Below are positions 20,246-31,094 of a stretch of 64,000 nt of DNA, piece by piece; positions within the stretch are counted from its first letter, which is position 1, and each line of letters starts with the position of its first letter. A model generated the notes under the pieces. It searched no databases, was not told where the DNA came from, and worked only from the letters and a program-made list of their open reading frames with translations. This DNA is from Bremia lactucae. Its lineage: Eukaryota > Oomycota > Peronosporomycetes > Peronosporales > Peronosporaceae. The stretch lies in assembly GCF_004359215.1 (NCBI RefSeq), contig NC_090616.1, positions 2,933,850 to 2,997,849 on the forward strand, in the 5' to 3' direction. A program made the position numbers and the translations under genes.

Positions 20246-20487
20246 CGTCTAGTCAATGCCGAACTTCTGCTTAAACCCTTTCGCAACAAGTCATGCCTGT
20301 ACTTATCAATTGATCCATTGGCTTTTCTTCTAAACTCTAACACCCATTTGGTTCCAAATGCACGTGTCCTGTTGGAAGCTTGCAGCTTGAAAAGTTCTAC
20401 ACGTAAATGCATTGAATTCAGCTCCACGCGCATTAATGTAAAGGTCAAGTGAGCACTAGCTGGTAAAATGCAAAGTGAATATATCAA
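20246..20487 (-). pseudogene. Copia reverse transcriptase start (-)
   Basis: Minus frame with VELFKLQASNRTRAFGTKWV-LEFRRKANGSIDKYRHDLLR, the Copia RT start (GTKWVFK..ADGSI.KYKARLVAKG). Head-to-head with the fragment on its left. Only the beginning of RT remains. Confidence 0.7.
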
Positions 20488-20489
20488 GG

Positions 20490-20645
20490 TCCTCAGTTCG
20501 CAAACTATTGCTACCTCTAAGCCAATTATCGCTTCTAGCCAATCATAGCTAATAGAACCTTCTAGAAGCCACTGACGTCATTACCGGTTTATACTGGTTC
20601 TTACCAAAACTATCTTGATTTGGTCGAGCTGCTTCCTCGCCAACA
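20490..20645 (-). repeat. Probable Copia LTR (3' end of Copia-2)
   Basis: The minus strand has the purine run CTCGAGTGGGAG... (20646-20662 inverted) directly before TGTTGGCGAGG at 20645. A related purine run precedes a similar AT/GC-mixed segment at 34711. The left edge is not seen; boundaries are approximate. Confidence 0.4.
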
Positions 20646-23225
20646 CTCCCACTCGACTCGACAATTGTAGACGCTTGTATACCAAGTTTGATCCGAAGCA
20701 TACAAAACTGCGTCGCTGGAACAGGCTTCGTCATGATGTCAGTCAAATTTCCAGAGTGGAGACATACTCCAGTTTCACCGGATTGTCCTCCACCTTTTCG
20801 CGCTTAAAATGGTAACGGACATCGATGTGCTTGGTCCGTTTGTGATAAGCGGGATGTTTGGTGAACGCTATTGAGCCTTGGTTGTCCTCATATAACTTGA
20901 CCGCATCGTTTCTTGACATCTCACCGAGCTCACACAGGAATTTCTTAAGCCACACCGCTTCTGACAGCGCCATGTATTCGGCTTCCGTAGAAGAAAGTGC
21001 CACCGTGCGCTTCTTCTTGCTTTTCCAGCTGATACATCCGCCGATCATCAAAAATGCATAGCCACATGTGCTTCTTCTTGACGCAGTTTCTCCAGCCCAG
21101 TCGGCATCCGAGTAGCCTTGAAGTCCCTTTTCACTTGGTGCTTGAAACTAGATACCATGCAATTTTGTGCCTTATATATACCTAAATACTCTTTTATGCG
21201 CTGGCCAGTGTGTCGGCCATGGATCTGAAGCAATTTGGCTAAGCACCCTACTACAGCAGCAGTACATCAGGCAACCGACAGCATTTCTATATGGCACCCC
21301 AGCCATGGTCTCGTTGTTTTCGTAACTTTTTTTCGCACATAAGCTTTGTCAGCTTGAGTTTCGGATCCTGAGGCGTCCTGACGGGCTTAGATTCTTCATC
21401 TTGAACTTCCTTACAATATTGCAGTCGAACTTGGACTGCCGCATCGTCGAAGTCCCACTTTCTAAGTCTTGACCAATTTTGATTCCGAGAAAGTACTTGA
21501 GCTGACCCATGTCGGTCATCTCGAATCGGCTGCTGAGTGCATCCATTGTTTCTTAAGCATATTGTCGGCATTGTTAGCCAAAATCAAGTCATCGACGTAA
21601 AGTGCATCGAAGATCATATGTTGCTCATCACGCTTCATGTAGACGCAGTGGCCAGATTCGCACTTCTTAAACTCGAGCCCTAGCATAAATTCATCGATGG
21701 TCATATTTTACATGCAAGGCGGCTGCTTTCAGCGTACAATGACCGTTCTAGTTTGCATACATAGTCTGGATGTGTTATATCACTGAAGCTATCTGGCTGC
21801 GCCATGTAGATGTCCTCGTCAAGCTGGCCGTTGAGGACGCTGTCTTCACGTCCATTTGATGGGCAGTAAGTCCGTACTTGGCAGCCAAACTGACCAGAAT
21901 CCGGATGGATGTAAACTTGGCTGCAGGTGCAAACGTTTCTTCGTAGTTAATGCCAAACTATTTTGCAAAGCCTTTGGCCACTAAGCAAGGCTTGTATCGC
22001 TCTACTTTACCGTCTTGATTTTCTTAGACGCAAAACACCCACCGATTGCCTATTGGCTTGCGTTCTTTTGGTAGCGGCACAAGCGTCCATGTCTTGTTCT
22101 TTTGAAGCGATTCCATCTCAGAGTTGCATGCTTCTTGCCACTTGGCTTTGTGCTGAATTCCATCGCCGACCACTGAATCCATAACGTACACAGCCTCAAA
22201 ATCTTGTGCCGTAGCAGAATTTCTTCCAGCGATTGGTATCGATTGTGTCGTTTGGGCGGTGGAATTTCGGCTGCTTTTTCAAGCGATTGAGCCCTCTGGT
22301 GCCGCTTGCTGCCAGGCTCCGTTTCTCTGCTTACATTCTCCATTATTGTGATCAGTTTCTTCGAGCTGTGGGAGTCGTCACCAACCACATGTACACGGCC
22401 CCTCTCAATCTCTTCGAAACGATATGCTTTTGCATACTCCGAGTAGGCAAAAAACCGTCAGCGTACCGATCGAGAGTCAGGCTTGCGACGCTTCTCCTTT
22501 GGAACTGTCACAAATGCATGACAACCAAACACTTTTAGATTTGCCAGCACTGATTTCCTCCCTGATATGGTGACTTTTCCATACCAATATCTCATGTTGG
22601 ACAGAGATTGCGAAGGAGGTTGCCGTCGTGACAGCTTCGCTCCAATACGTCTTTGGCAATCAGCGCGCTCAAGCAGTCTGCATGGTGCGCATTCCACTAG
22701 TTTGCGATTCATGCGTCCAGCCACCCTATTCAGTTGCGGAGTGTAGGGTGGCGTGAACTTTTGCTGAATAACACGCCGCTTGCAGAACTTGACCAATTTT
22801 CGCCCGAAGTGTATTCACCACAGTTGTCACAACGAAGAGCTGTAACAACTCCGCCGGTCTGAGTCTCAGCGAACGCAACAAAGTTGGCGAACTTGTCTGA
22901 GACCTCCGACTTGCTTCGTAACATGAACACTGTGGTAAAGTGCGATTACTCATCCGTAAATGTAACGAAGGACCGCTAAAAGTCGCTGACTGCATAGGAC
23001 CGCACACGCCACAATGAATAACTTCTAGTAGTTTCTTTGCATCATGAGGCGACTTTTCCATGAAGCTCACTCGCGTCTGTTTGCCAAGTGCGCGACCATT
23101 GCACAACTCCCACTGTTTATTTGACGCAAGAATAATGACAATGCCATCGTTCTTCTTGACGATGGCGTCTAGACCACCATGACCAATATGCCCAAGTCGA
23201 AGGTGCCCGAGATACAAAGACGTGA
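20646..23225 (-). pseudogene. Copia-2 pol: GAG-pre-integrase, integrase, RT, RNase H
   Basis: Right to left: pre-integrase YLGHLRLGHIGHGGLDAIVK (23217), integrase ALRCDNCGEY and PPYTPQLNRVAGRMNRKL (22458-22930), RT with LYVDDLILANN (21516-21704), then RNase H GGCISWKSKKKRTVALSSTE and AEYMALSEAVWLKKFLCELG, ending in TDIMTKPVPATQFCMLRIKL. In the integrase the catalytic Glu of VAERMNR is Gly. Many frameshifts. The 5' end is truncated against Copia-1 at about 23225. Confidence 0.85.
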
Positions 23226-25078
23226 TTTAGAACGTACGCTTGACAGCCAAATACGCGCATGTGCTTGACACTTGGCTTCATTCTGTAGACGAACAGAAAG
23301 GGAGTTTTGCTCTCGACCTTAGGTGATGGAAGACGATTCTTGATGTAAATTGACGCCATAGCAGCTGTACCCTAAAGCTTATGTCCAGTCTTGCGTGATG
23401 CAGCATACTTCGACCAACAGATAAAATCTTCCGTATAGCTCGCTCTGCCGAGCCGTTTGTATGATGAGCGCAAGGAACCTTTGTTTGCTGCTCAATACCA
23501 TGGTCTTCGTAGAATCCTTTTAAGAGTTGGTGGCAAACCCTCGTGCTCCGTTGTATGGAACAAACTTGACTAGCCCAATAGTGCTTTTACCTTGATATTA
23601 TAGCTGATGATGCAGCTCTCGCTTTCTGACTTTGCTCGCAGACAGAAACCCTTCATGCAGCCACTATTTCCTTCGACCATCAGGAGCAAGTATCTGCTAC
23701 CTCCCAGCGAATCTTCTTCCATAGGACCGCAAATGTCAACATGTAAAAGCTCAAAACTGTCGTTAAGTCGCTTGTTCCGATTGCTTGGAAACCACTTCTG
23801 AACCATCTTTCCTTGCCGACATCCACGACATAAGCCTTGTGCATTCGACGTAGCAGGTACTGAAGCGTCTTTATTATGCCGCTGCTGACCATCTTTCGTA
23901 GAATGTCGAGTGAAGTATGGTTCATTCGTGCATGTAGATACGATATCGCGTGCCGAAGTCGTTTAATTAGCCGAACAGTGTGGCGTACGAAGCCAACATA
24001 GACCATCGACGAGGTTCGCGTCGCCCCCACTTGTACAGTCGATCTTCTTGAAATTTGCATGCCTACACTTTCGAAAATTGAAATTTGCCAGTTCTGTCGA
24101 TCTGCGGTATTGAAGTCAAATTCTTGTTCATCTTCGGCACAAAGAGTGTATTCGTAAACTCGATATCGCGGCACATCTACACGCATAATGATGGTTCCTA
24201 CACCCTTGATTTCAGCCTTGCTTCCGTTGGCGACCGAAAGTTCAGTTTCATCGCGCTCATTTAACACCGAAAATTTGGCTTTGTCATCGTATATATGCGA
24301 TCCGTCGGACCACTGTCCATCGCACACATTCCGGGCATATCGTTTCTTTTTAGTAACCCATGATCAAGTGTGACAGCAAGCGCGACGCGTCGTAGTCGTA
24401 GTCGTAGTCGTCATTTTACGTGGTAGTAGGCGCTGTTTCCTTCGCGTCTACATGCTTAGTCGCCGCGTCGATCATTACGATTTTTGTTCATCTGTTTGGT
24501 CCACACCGCTCCGCCAGGTGTCCTAACTCCCCGCAGTACGCACCTCACGCTCAGCACTAAAGGCTTTAACAGCGTCTTCAGTCTTGATCACTGGAGCTTT
24601 TTCAATCTACCACTTGATCTGCTCATTCACCACGTCTGCGTCCGTAGCTGAGCATTGCTGATCTCCAAGTTGTTCTCTTAACTCTTTGGGAGACTGCGCA
24701 GTAGGCAGATTGCACCTTCTTCATCATCCATCTTCGCTCCGACGCTGCTAAGGTTGGCGTTGATGTTGAGAACTTCATTGCATTGATGCAACACATTGCC
24801 GCCTTCCGTCATCTCGATGCTGATAGCTGGCGCTTCAAGTAGATGCGTCCAGCGTTCTGCGATCTACCGTATAAAGTCTTGTTGCGCGTCCATGTGACCC
24901 AAGCCTTCGCAGTCGTCGACCACATGATGGAAGTCGCGTCAATATGCAAAAGCATCAGGCCAAACGCGACGTTGCTTGTCCGGACGTATTTCTTGGAGGC
25001 ACGCGCATCGGCAAATGTTGGCGTCACTTCACGGTTGATGACATGCCACACTGACGTATTTAGGAACACTCCACGCAT
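23226..25078 (-). pseudogene. Copia-1: gag, protease, pre-integrase, integrase
   Basis: Gag 24809-25078 ([20 protein letters not shown]). A zinc knuckle remnant near 24490-24530 (AYCGELGHLAERC, first Cys lost). Protease near 24310-24340 with MDSGPTDRI split by a frameshift. Frame 23680-24327 has ETELSVANGSKAEIKGVGTI and pre-integrase YLHARMNHTSLDILRKMVSS. Integrase continues to MASIYIKNRLPSPKVESKTP and KHMRVFGCQAYVLN at 23230. RT and RNase H are missing. Confidence 0.82.
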
Positions 25079-25165
25079 GTAGCGGCTCCATGTGGCGAAG
25101 TTGTCTCCGTTGATTTATGACGAGGCCCTTGGTCAATACGTCATGCACAGAAGACATGATTGTTG

Positions 25166-25180
25166 GGCTCATAACCTGTT
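25166..25180 (-). other. Copia primer binding site
   Basis: On the element strand AACAGGTTATGAGCC, next to the LTR. The same site is at 27440-27454 in the plus-strand Copia. The matching primer tRNA is not assigned. Confidence 0.65.
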
Positions 25181-25423
25181 ATAGTAGCGAAGTGGAGTGA
25201 AGCAAAACGAGTCGAAGCGAGGTGGAAGAAAAAGTCTACGCGAAGGGCGAACTGGAGCAAAGACACTTGTGAGGAGACGAAATGTTTGGAAGTGATTGAT
25301 TATTGGGGCTTATACTTTTACATAGTGCATTTAACTATACTATAACATAAGTAAATGCTGTATTTAATCGCGGTTCGAATTGGACCGATTCGGGTTGTGT
25401 ACATTACCTGAAACCCATAACCA
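25181..25423 (-). repeat. Copia LTR shared by two elements
   Basis: About 243 bp, related to 25997-26249 and 27185-27439 (shared CAGGTAATGTACACA near one end, TTACTTATACTATAACAT inside in variants). To its left are the primer site and gag of Copia-1; to its right is the end of Copia-3 RNase H. It therefore serves as 5' LTR of one and 3' LTR of the other. Confidence 0.72.
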
Positions 25424-25429
25424 TCAGTA

Positions 25430-25996
25430 CCCCTCTGTAATGCGAACTCGCTTTAATGGCGAGAGCCGTCGTCAAGTCCTTGTGACGAGGTCTTAAAAGT
25501 CTCTTGGTCATGATATCCGCCAACATCACGGAAGCCTCGCAATATTCGAGCTTTACTTCACCGTGCCTGACCTTATGAAGGATGTGATGAGTCGACTGGA
25601 CTTGTTGTGACCTTGCACTAATATATGCCAAATCGCTTTAGAATATCATCGACAGAACGTCGCTGGCACATCGTTACACTGCCATCCTAGTCTTCCCTAA
25701 TTCAATGTCCAGTACAAAAGTACGCTTGCCACTGTCAGTCATTTCGAAACGTGTCTTGAGACCTGACTTCGTGTGCGCAATTAGAACGAGCGAGCTGCCA
25801 GTCACCAACATGTCATCCAAGTAGACCAGGATAAGCACGCAGTGACCATTAACTATCCTGATGTAGAGGCATGGAGCACACGAACTCGTCTAAAGATTCG
25901 TTCCATACCCGCGAAGCCTGCTTTAGGCCGTATATCGCCTTCACCAACTCCAAGCAACCAAAATCGGCATTCATCTTGACGCCTTCTGGAACCTGT
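25430..25996 (-). pseudogene. Copia-3: deleted element, RT to RNase H end
   Basis: Right to left: only the first bases of the primer site (ACAGGT) remain after the LTR. The sequence then jumps into RT: PEGVKMNADFGCLELVKAIY, GLKQASRVWNESLDEFV, LDDMLVTGS near 25800, then RNase H end VKLEYCEASVMLADIMTKRL and LRPRHKDLTTALAIKAS. Gag, protease and integrase are deleted. Confidence 0.75.
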
Positions 25997-26249
25997 TGGT
26001 TTCTGAAGCCGAAGATGTAGCGAATGGATAAGAAGAACTCAAACAAAGAGTCTGCGCGAAGTTACAAAGACACTTGTTGGAGAGAAACTAAGTTTTGAAA
26101 TTATTGATCCATTGGGGCTTACAATTCTACTTCTCGTAACTACTCCTTTCTACATAGTCTAGTTTACTATGTTATCGTACAAGTAAATTCTATGCTAAGC
26201 CGCGACTCGGATTGGACTGGTTTGGGTAGTGTACATTACCTGAAAACCA
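25997..26249 (-). repeat. Copia LTR
   Basis: 253 bp, TGGTTTCTGAAGCC...CTGAAAACCA on this strand. It matches the plus-oriented LTR at 27185-27439 in inverse. Confidence 0.75.
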
Positions 26250-27180
26250 TAATCCTCAATAAAACCGCGTAGAGAACACCTTCCCCACATCTTCCCCACA
26301 CCTCCCCCTTCATCACACCGTAGAGAAAAGCTGTCACCACGTCGAGTTAGCCGAGTGGCCAGTCAAAGTATTTGGTGAATGCGATCACCATGCGTAGCGT
26401 CACATACTTGGATACGGTTGAGGACGTTTCTGTGTAGTCGATGTCGGTCTTATACTTAAAACCCTTGGCAACAAGACGCGCCTTGTACGTCTAATTCGTT
26501 CCATCCGCTTTGCGCTTGATCTTGAACACCCACTTGGTGCCGATCGCGCCTTGACCCTTTGGCAGTTTTGCTACGCGAGGAACTACACGAAGATGCATCG
26601 ACTTGAGCTCAGCCTTCAGAGCACTTCTAGTGAGCTTGATGAGTACCGTTTATTGCATCTTGATAGGTCACAGGATCGGCGCCAGGTCCTTTGCTTTCAC
26701 TGTGTTTGCACTTGTACGCCAAAATGCTTGAGGTGTTGAGTCTTCAACTTGATCGAAGACGCTCATTTTTTCTCTTCTTCGTCTTCAGACATCTTTTCGA
26801 CTGTACTTGATCGGCGTTTCTGGCGACGGGCCGAGACGTGTTCCGGAACGCTTGCTTCTTTCAACCCCGTTTGATAATGGGCTGAACGTGACATTCCCGT
26901 GCCTGCCTCATTCTTGCGCTTACCAGTATGTTTATAGATGGTCTGACGCACGTCCTCATCGTTGATCGTCAAGAGATCGAGGTCCAACACCGTATCTTCA
27001 GCTTCTTCACTTGATCGCTCCATCGAAAAAAACGATTCGTTGAAGGCGATGTAACGACTGATCACCACTTGTCCTGCCTCAATGTTGTACATTTGGTAAG
27101 CCTTCGACGATTTTTTTGTAGCCCATGAGCATCCCAACATGAGCCTTTGGGTCCCACTTCAGTCGCTTTTCCATTATTAT
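26250..27180 (-). pseudogene. Copia integrase end and RT start
   Basis: Frame 26763-27140: SSKAYQMYNIEAGQVVISRY, acidic spacer EEAEDTVLDLDLLTINDEDV and a basic tail (RRQKRRSSTVEK), typical of the integrase-RT junction of this Copia type (compare 35825-36235). Toward 26250 decayed RT start follows. Caught between two opposite LTRs. Confidence 0.72.
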
Positions 27181-27184
27181 GGGT

Positions 27185-27439
27185 TGTTAGTTTAGGTAAT
27201 GTACACAAACCAAACCGTTCCAATCCGAACCGCGATTTAGCATAGCATTTACTTATACTATAACATAGTAAATTAGACTATGTAGAAATGAGTGGCTACG
27301 AGAAGTAGAAGTGTAAGACCCAATAAATCAATAAGTTCCAAAATCTAGTTTCACTCCAACAAGTGTCTTCGCAACTTCGCGTAGTCTCTTTGCTTCGGTT
27401 CTTCTTCTCCCTTTAATACATCTTAGGCTTCAGAAACCA
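27185..27439 (+). repeat. Copia LTR (5' LTR)
   Basis: 255 bp, TGTTAGTTTAGG...CAGAAACCA, followed at once by the primer site. AT-rich centre with TATACTATAACATAGTAAAT. Confidence 0.8.
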
Positions 27440-27454
27440 ACAGGTTATGAGCCC
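27440..27454 (+). other. Copia primer binding site
   Basis: ACAGGTTATGAGCCC directly after the LTR; the same sequence lies inverted at 25166. Confidence 0.7.
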
Positions 27455-28165
27455 AACGACCATGTATTCTGCGCAAGGTGTTTTTTCGGCGAAGGTACAC
27501 GTCGACAAAGTCAACGGAGATAACTACGCCACATGGAACCGCTACATGCGTGGCGTGTTTCCGACCAAGTTGATGTGGCACGTGGTTAATCGAGAAGTGA
27601 CGCCACGATTTGCTGCTGTCTGTGCCAAGGATGAGTACGTCAAGGCAAGCAACGTTCCGTTTGGCCTGATGCTGCAACATATGCACGCGGACTACCACCA
27701 TGTATCTCTTTGGCAACTGTGAAGAAGCCTATGTTGCGTGGACATGTATCAAGACACTATATATACGGCGGATCGTAGAAGGCTGGACGCATCTACTTGA
27801 AGCGGCAGGTATTCAGGTTGGAGATGGCGAAATGTGGCAACGTTATGCATTACTGCAACGAGGTTCTCAACGTCAGCGCCAAGCATAGCAGTATCGGCGC
27901 CAATATGGAGGACGAAAATGTTACAATCTGCCTGCTTCGCAGTCTCCCGAAAAGCTATGAGAATGTCGTACTAAACCTGGATATGAGCAGTGCAGAATTG
28001 CGGACGCAAGACATTGTGGAGGTGCTGACGAACGAGCACATCAAGCGTCAAGGTGAAATGATGATACGGTGAAGACTAAAGACGCAGCTAAAGCGTTCAG
28101 TGCCCAGCGAAAGTCCCACTAGTGCACTTATTGCGGTAAATTAAGGCATGCGGTAGAGCGATGCT
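27447..28165 (+). pseudogene. Copia gag with zinc knuckle
   Basis: Starts within the primer site (ATG at 27447; 27462 is an alternative). [39 protein letters not shown], then after frameshifts [20 protein letters not shown] and [13 protein letters not shown] (to 28072). The knuckle CTYCGKLRHAVERC is at 28123-28164, just after a stop. Particle protein of a Ty1/Copia element, dead by frameshifts near 27720 and 27890. Confidence 0.8.
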
Positions 28166-28199
28166 GGACCAAGTAAAAAACGATAACGAGGAGATCGAC

Positions 28200-28981
28200 A
28201 CGGCGGACAAAAGCGTGGGCGCGGAGCTAGCAACGTGCAGTATCGGCACAATAACGACTTTGACAACAGTCGGATCGGATCGCACTTGCGGTTTTGCTGG
28301 AATGCGAGCTTTCGACAGGCAAATATATGCCGGGAATGTGGGCTATTGACGATGGCGCCACCCATCATATATGCTGCGACAAGACAGTTTTTAATACTGG
28401 CTGAGCTAGACCACGGCGAACTTCAAGCAGCTGATGGTAGTAAGACAAAGATTATGGTTGTGAACACTATTGTCGAGCAGGTAGTCCTACCTAACGATGA
28501 CGTTCGCAAAATTGAAATAAAGGATGCGCTATACGTACCGAAAATGAGCAGGAATTTGCTCTCTGTCCTGCAGATATACATAGTGGTCGCTTTTAAGTGG
28601 GGTATTACGGAGCTCGCATGAACATTGCAAGGAAAAGCCCAGCCAAGTGGTGGCAACGGTCGACCTCGCCGATGGACTGTACTGGCTTCGCACTTCAAAG
28701 CGGTCAGCTAAATCGGCGACTTCATCCAGCAAAATCTACCTGCATTCGCGATGAACCATGCGCCAAATGGTGTCCTGCGAAAAATGATCCCTAGTGGAAT
28801 GATTAAGGACGCCTTCACACCATCGACGACAAGCTTTTCAAGCATGTGTCGTGGATGTCAAGAAGGAAAATGGTCCAGAAACCGTTCCCAAGCGACCACG
28901 ACAAGCGTCGATACGCCTCGTTCGAATTGCTGCATTTTGACATCTGCGGCCCTATGGTGCAAGAATCTCTTGGTAGTAGCA
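28200..28981 (+). pseudogene. Copia protease, pre-integrase and integrase start
   Basis: 28330-28380 holds [11 protein letters not shown] (decayed aspartic protease site). 28423-28570: LQAADGSKTKIMVVNTIVEQ and KIEIKDALYVPKMSRNLLSV. Pre-integrase near 28740: LHSRMNHAPNGVLRKM; then FELLHFDICGPMVQESLG, the start of the integrase core. Cut at 28982 by a family A-prime LTR. Confidence 0.78.
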
Positions 28982-29470
28982 TGTGGGCGGGCGCTTCTAT
29001 AGCAACCACGCTCTACTTGCGCACACACTTTCAGGCATAGTGAGGTAGTTGGTGGGCGCTGAAGCGACCTCACCCAACGATCTAAGAACCTTAGTGCAAG
29101 TGTCGTTACGGAAGCGGTTATTTGGCTTCACGTGCGCACTTGTTCACTAGGTAGTAGTTTTAAGACTGATTATATTTAATCGAATTAAAATTAATTTTTT
29201 CAACCAATTAATGGATACCACATCTGTAGATGTGCATCCCTATATAGCGAGCGTATTACTCTGAATACCTCGGATTACGGATGAGCTAGCCGTCATCCCT
29301 TCCAATGTGAATACTCCTATGTGCATCACATACACAAGGGTGGGTCACTTTGTGTACCACACCCAAGTGACAGGTCCTAGTACTTAACATGAAGTAATTG
29401 ACCATCCCCTCAAGTACACTTTGTGTACTTAACGTGTTTGTGTAACAAATGGCTACTTTAGCCCGATACA
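28982..29470 (-). repeat. LTR of family A, sub-type A-prime
   Basis: 489 bp, here TGTGGGCGGGCGC...TAGCCCGATACA. It shares the GCGCTTCTATAGCAACCAC-type end with the LTRs of A2 (50657, 57779). It interrupts the Copia integrase; the family A 3' interior follows on the right. Confidence 0.82.
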
Positions 29471-29629
29471 CAACCCCCTCTTTAAATTCCGAGTTACATT
29501 TTGCAAGATCGTCAACGGGGGATCGAAGGATAGCAGCTGCTTTGCGCGCCGCTTTTAGCCCTCTCAATCACTTTTAGCGACCAGTTTGTACATCTTTGTC
29601 ATCACACGGCGCCTGACATACCACCTATG

Positions 29630-30110
29630 AGGAGCAAAGCTGATGGGTCGTCTGCGAAGACACACAACCACGCACGAAGCGCACAGCGATGAAACGGTCA
29701 ATATAGCGCCCTCACTCTTCCCCATTAGCTTGCTGTGCTCATCACTACTATGAGGTGATGGCAGCAGTGCCGACTCATTGTAGTCAACAATGAGCGACGG
29801 ACCTACATCCTCACTGCAAGTGGAATGGATCGTTCAGCCCAGTTAACGGCGACAGCGGTTTTTGTCGGCGTTGTAATTGTGGCACTAGGTGTCGGTCCCA
29901 TCCAGACTTCACCCATTGCTCCTTACATGGAGACGCCCTACGTTGCGAAGGAAAACTTGCCTTACGTTTACGAGGCAACTCTCGCGTCGTCTGCGATAGC
30001 TAGCGCAGCGATCATTCATGAGAGCACTGCCCAAATAGGTGCAGCTGCTTCTCAGTTGGGTAGAACCACAACACCTGTCGTTCAGACCATCATATACAAT
30101 TGGTATAATT
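29630..30110 (+). pseudogene. Antisense ORF of an A-prime element, with inverted piece
   Basis: Begins MRSKADGSSAKTHNHA. About 29720-29895 is inverted, so the DPSLIVDYNES motif reads on the minus strand there. It resumes on the plus strand with CRSHPDFTHCSLHGDA-type sequence and an open frame to 30145 containing PYVAKENLPYVYEATLASSA and SQLGRTTTPVVQTII. Truncated by LTR C near 30110. Function unknown. Confidence 0.5.
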
Positions 30111-30435
30111 CCAATATTTTCAACTTTGAAATATTGATGCAATAAGACATTAGCTGTATTGATTGGTTGGTTAAGTCTACATCAACCCCGCCAATCTATT
30201 CAAGACACGATTGTGCGGTGCGCAAGGAGGCGCCATACTTAGTTAGTAATTAATATAATAAGTTCAGCAGTAGAAAGAAGATTGTTGCGTAGGACACGAA
30301 ATATATTAATACAGTTTTACTTGTTTCTCTATTCTAAAGCGTTAGTCTAGACTTTCAAGCTTAAAACCCTTAACTTCATAGAAACCTTCCTCTGTACCTT
30401 TGTGTACGTGAAGTTTCGAGGCACCTCACCTACAC
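30111..30435 (+). repeat. LTR C fragment holding A1's other target duplication
   Basis: Matches LTR C from about position 125 (CCAATATT...GATGCAAT) to CACCTCACCTACAC. It stops at TACAC (30431-30435), directly before a family A LTR. The remainder of this LTR, in inverse, is at 9953-10016 and begins with the same five bases. Confidence 0.78.
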
Positions 30436-30930
30436 TGTAACGGCTAAAGTTGCCCTATGTTACACATTCCCCCTTAAGAGCTATTTGCGTATTAGAGGGA
30501 ATGGTCAATTACTTAAGTGATGTAATTGTACCTACCACTTGGGTGTGGTTCACATTGCGAGCCCACCCTCGTGAATGGGATGGCTAGCGTCATCCTTTAC
30601 GCGAGGTATTCAGAAAGATACGCCCGCAATACACATTTGTGTCTATCTGAATATATGGCCTTTTAGGATTGGTTAAAAATAGGAATTTGTATTCAATAAA
30701 TGATTAAATATAAATCAGTCTGAAAACTACTTCCTAGTTCACAAGCGCGCACGTGGAGCCGGAATACGTGATGTCACTTAAACTAAGGCGCTTACTTCGT
30801 TGGGTGAGGTCACTTAGGCGCCCACCAACATCCTCACTGCACGTAAGTGAAAACGGTCATACCGTTTCCTCGCTGTGCTAAGGTGTGTGCTTAAGTAGAG
30901 CGTGGCCACATTAAGACGTGCCCGCCTCCA
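30436..30930 (+). repeat. LTR of family A, mate of the A1 3' LTR
   Basis: 495 bp, TGTAACGGCTAAAG...GCCCGCCTCCA. It carries the private variants of 10017-10547. Followed two bases later by the primer site TGGTAGCACTTG at 30933 and the first bases of gag, then an assembly gap. Confidence 0.82.
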
Positions 30931-30932
30931 CT

Positions 30933-30994
30933 TGGTAGCACTTGAATTCCTTTGCACGACCTGCATCTCTGAGCATGTACGTGAGGATGAGCCT
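30933..30994 (+). other. Primer site and gag leader, family A
   Basis: TGGTAGCACTTGAATTCC, then the leader and the first gag codons (ATGAGCCT) up to the gap at 30995. Identical in layout to the inverted 18345-18421. Confidence 0.7.
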
Positions 30995-31094
30995 NNNNNN
31001 NNNNNNNNNNNNNNNNNNNNNNNNNNNNNNNNNNNNNNNNNNNNNNNNNNNNNNNNNNNNNNNNNNNNNNNNNNNNNNNNNNNNNNNNNNNNNN
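30995..31094. other. Assembly gap (100 N)
   Basis: Exactly 100 N, the customary placeholder for a gap of unknown size. Left side is plus-strand gag leader, right side is minus-strand RNase H/integrase linker of family A. Confidence 0.95.
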
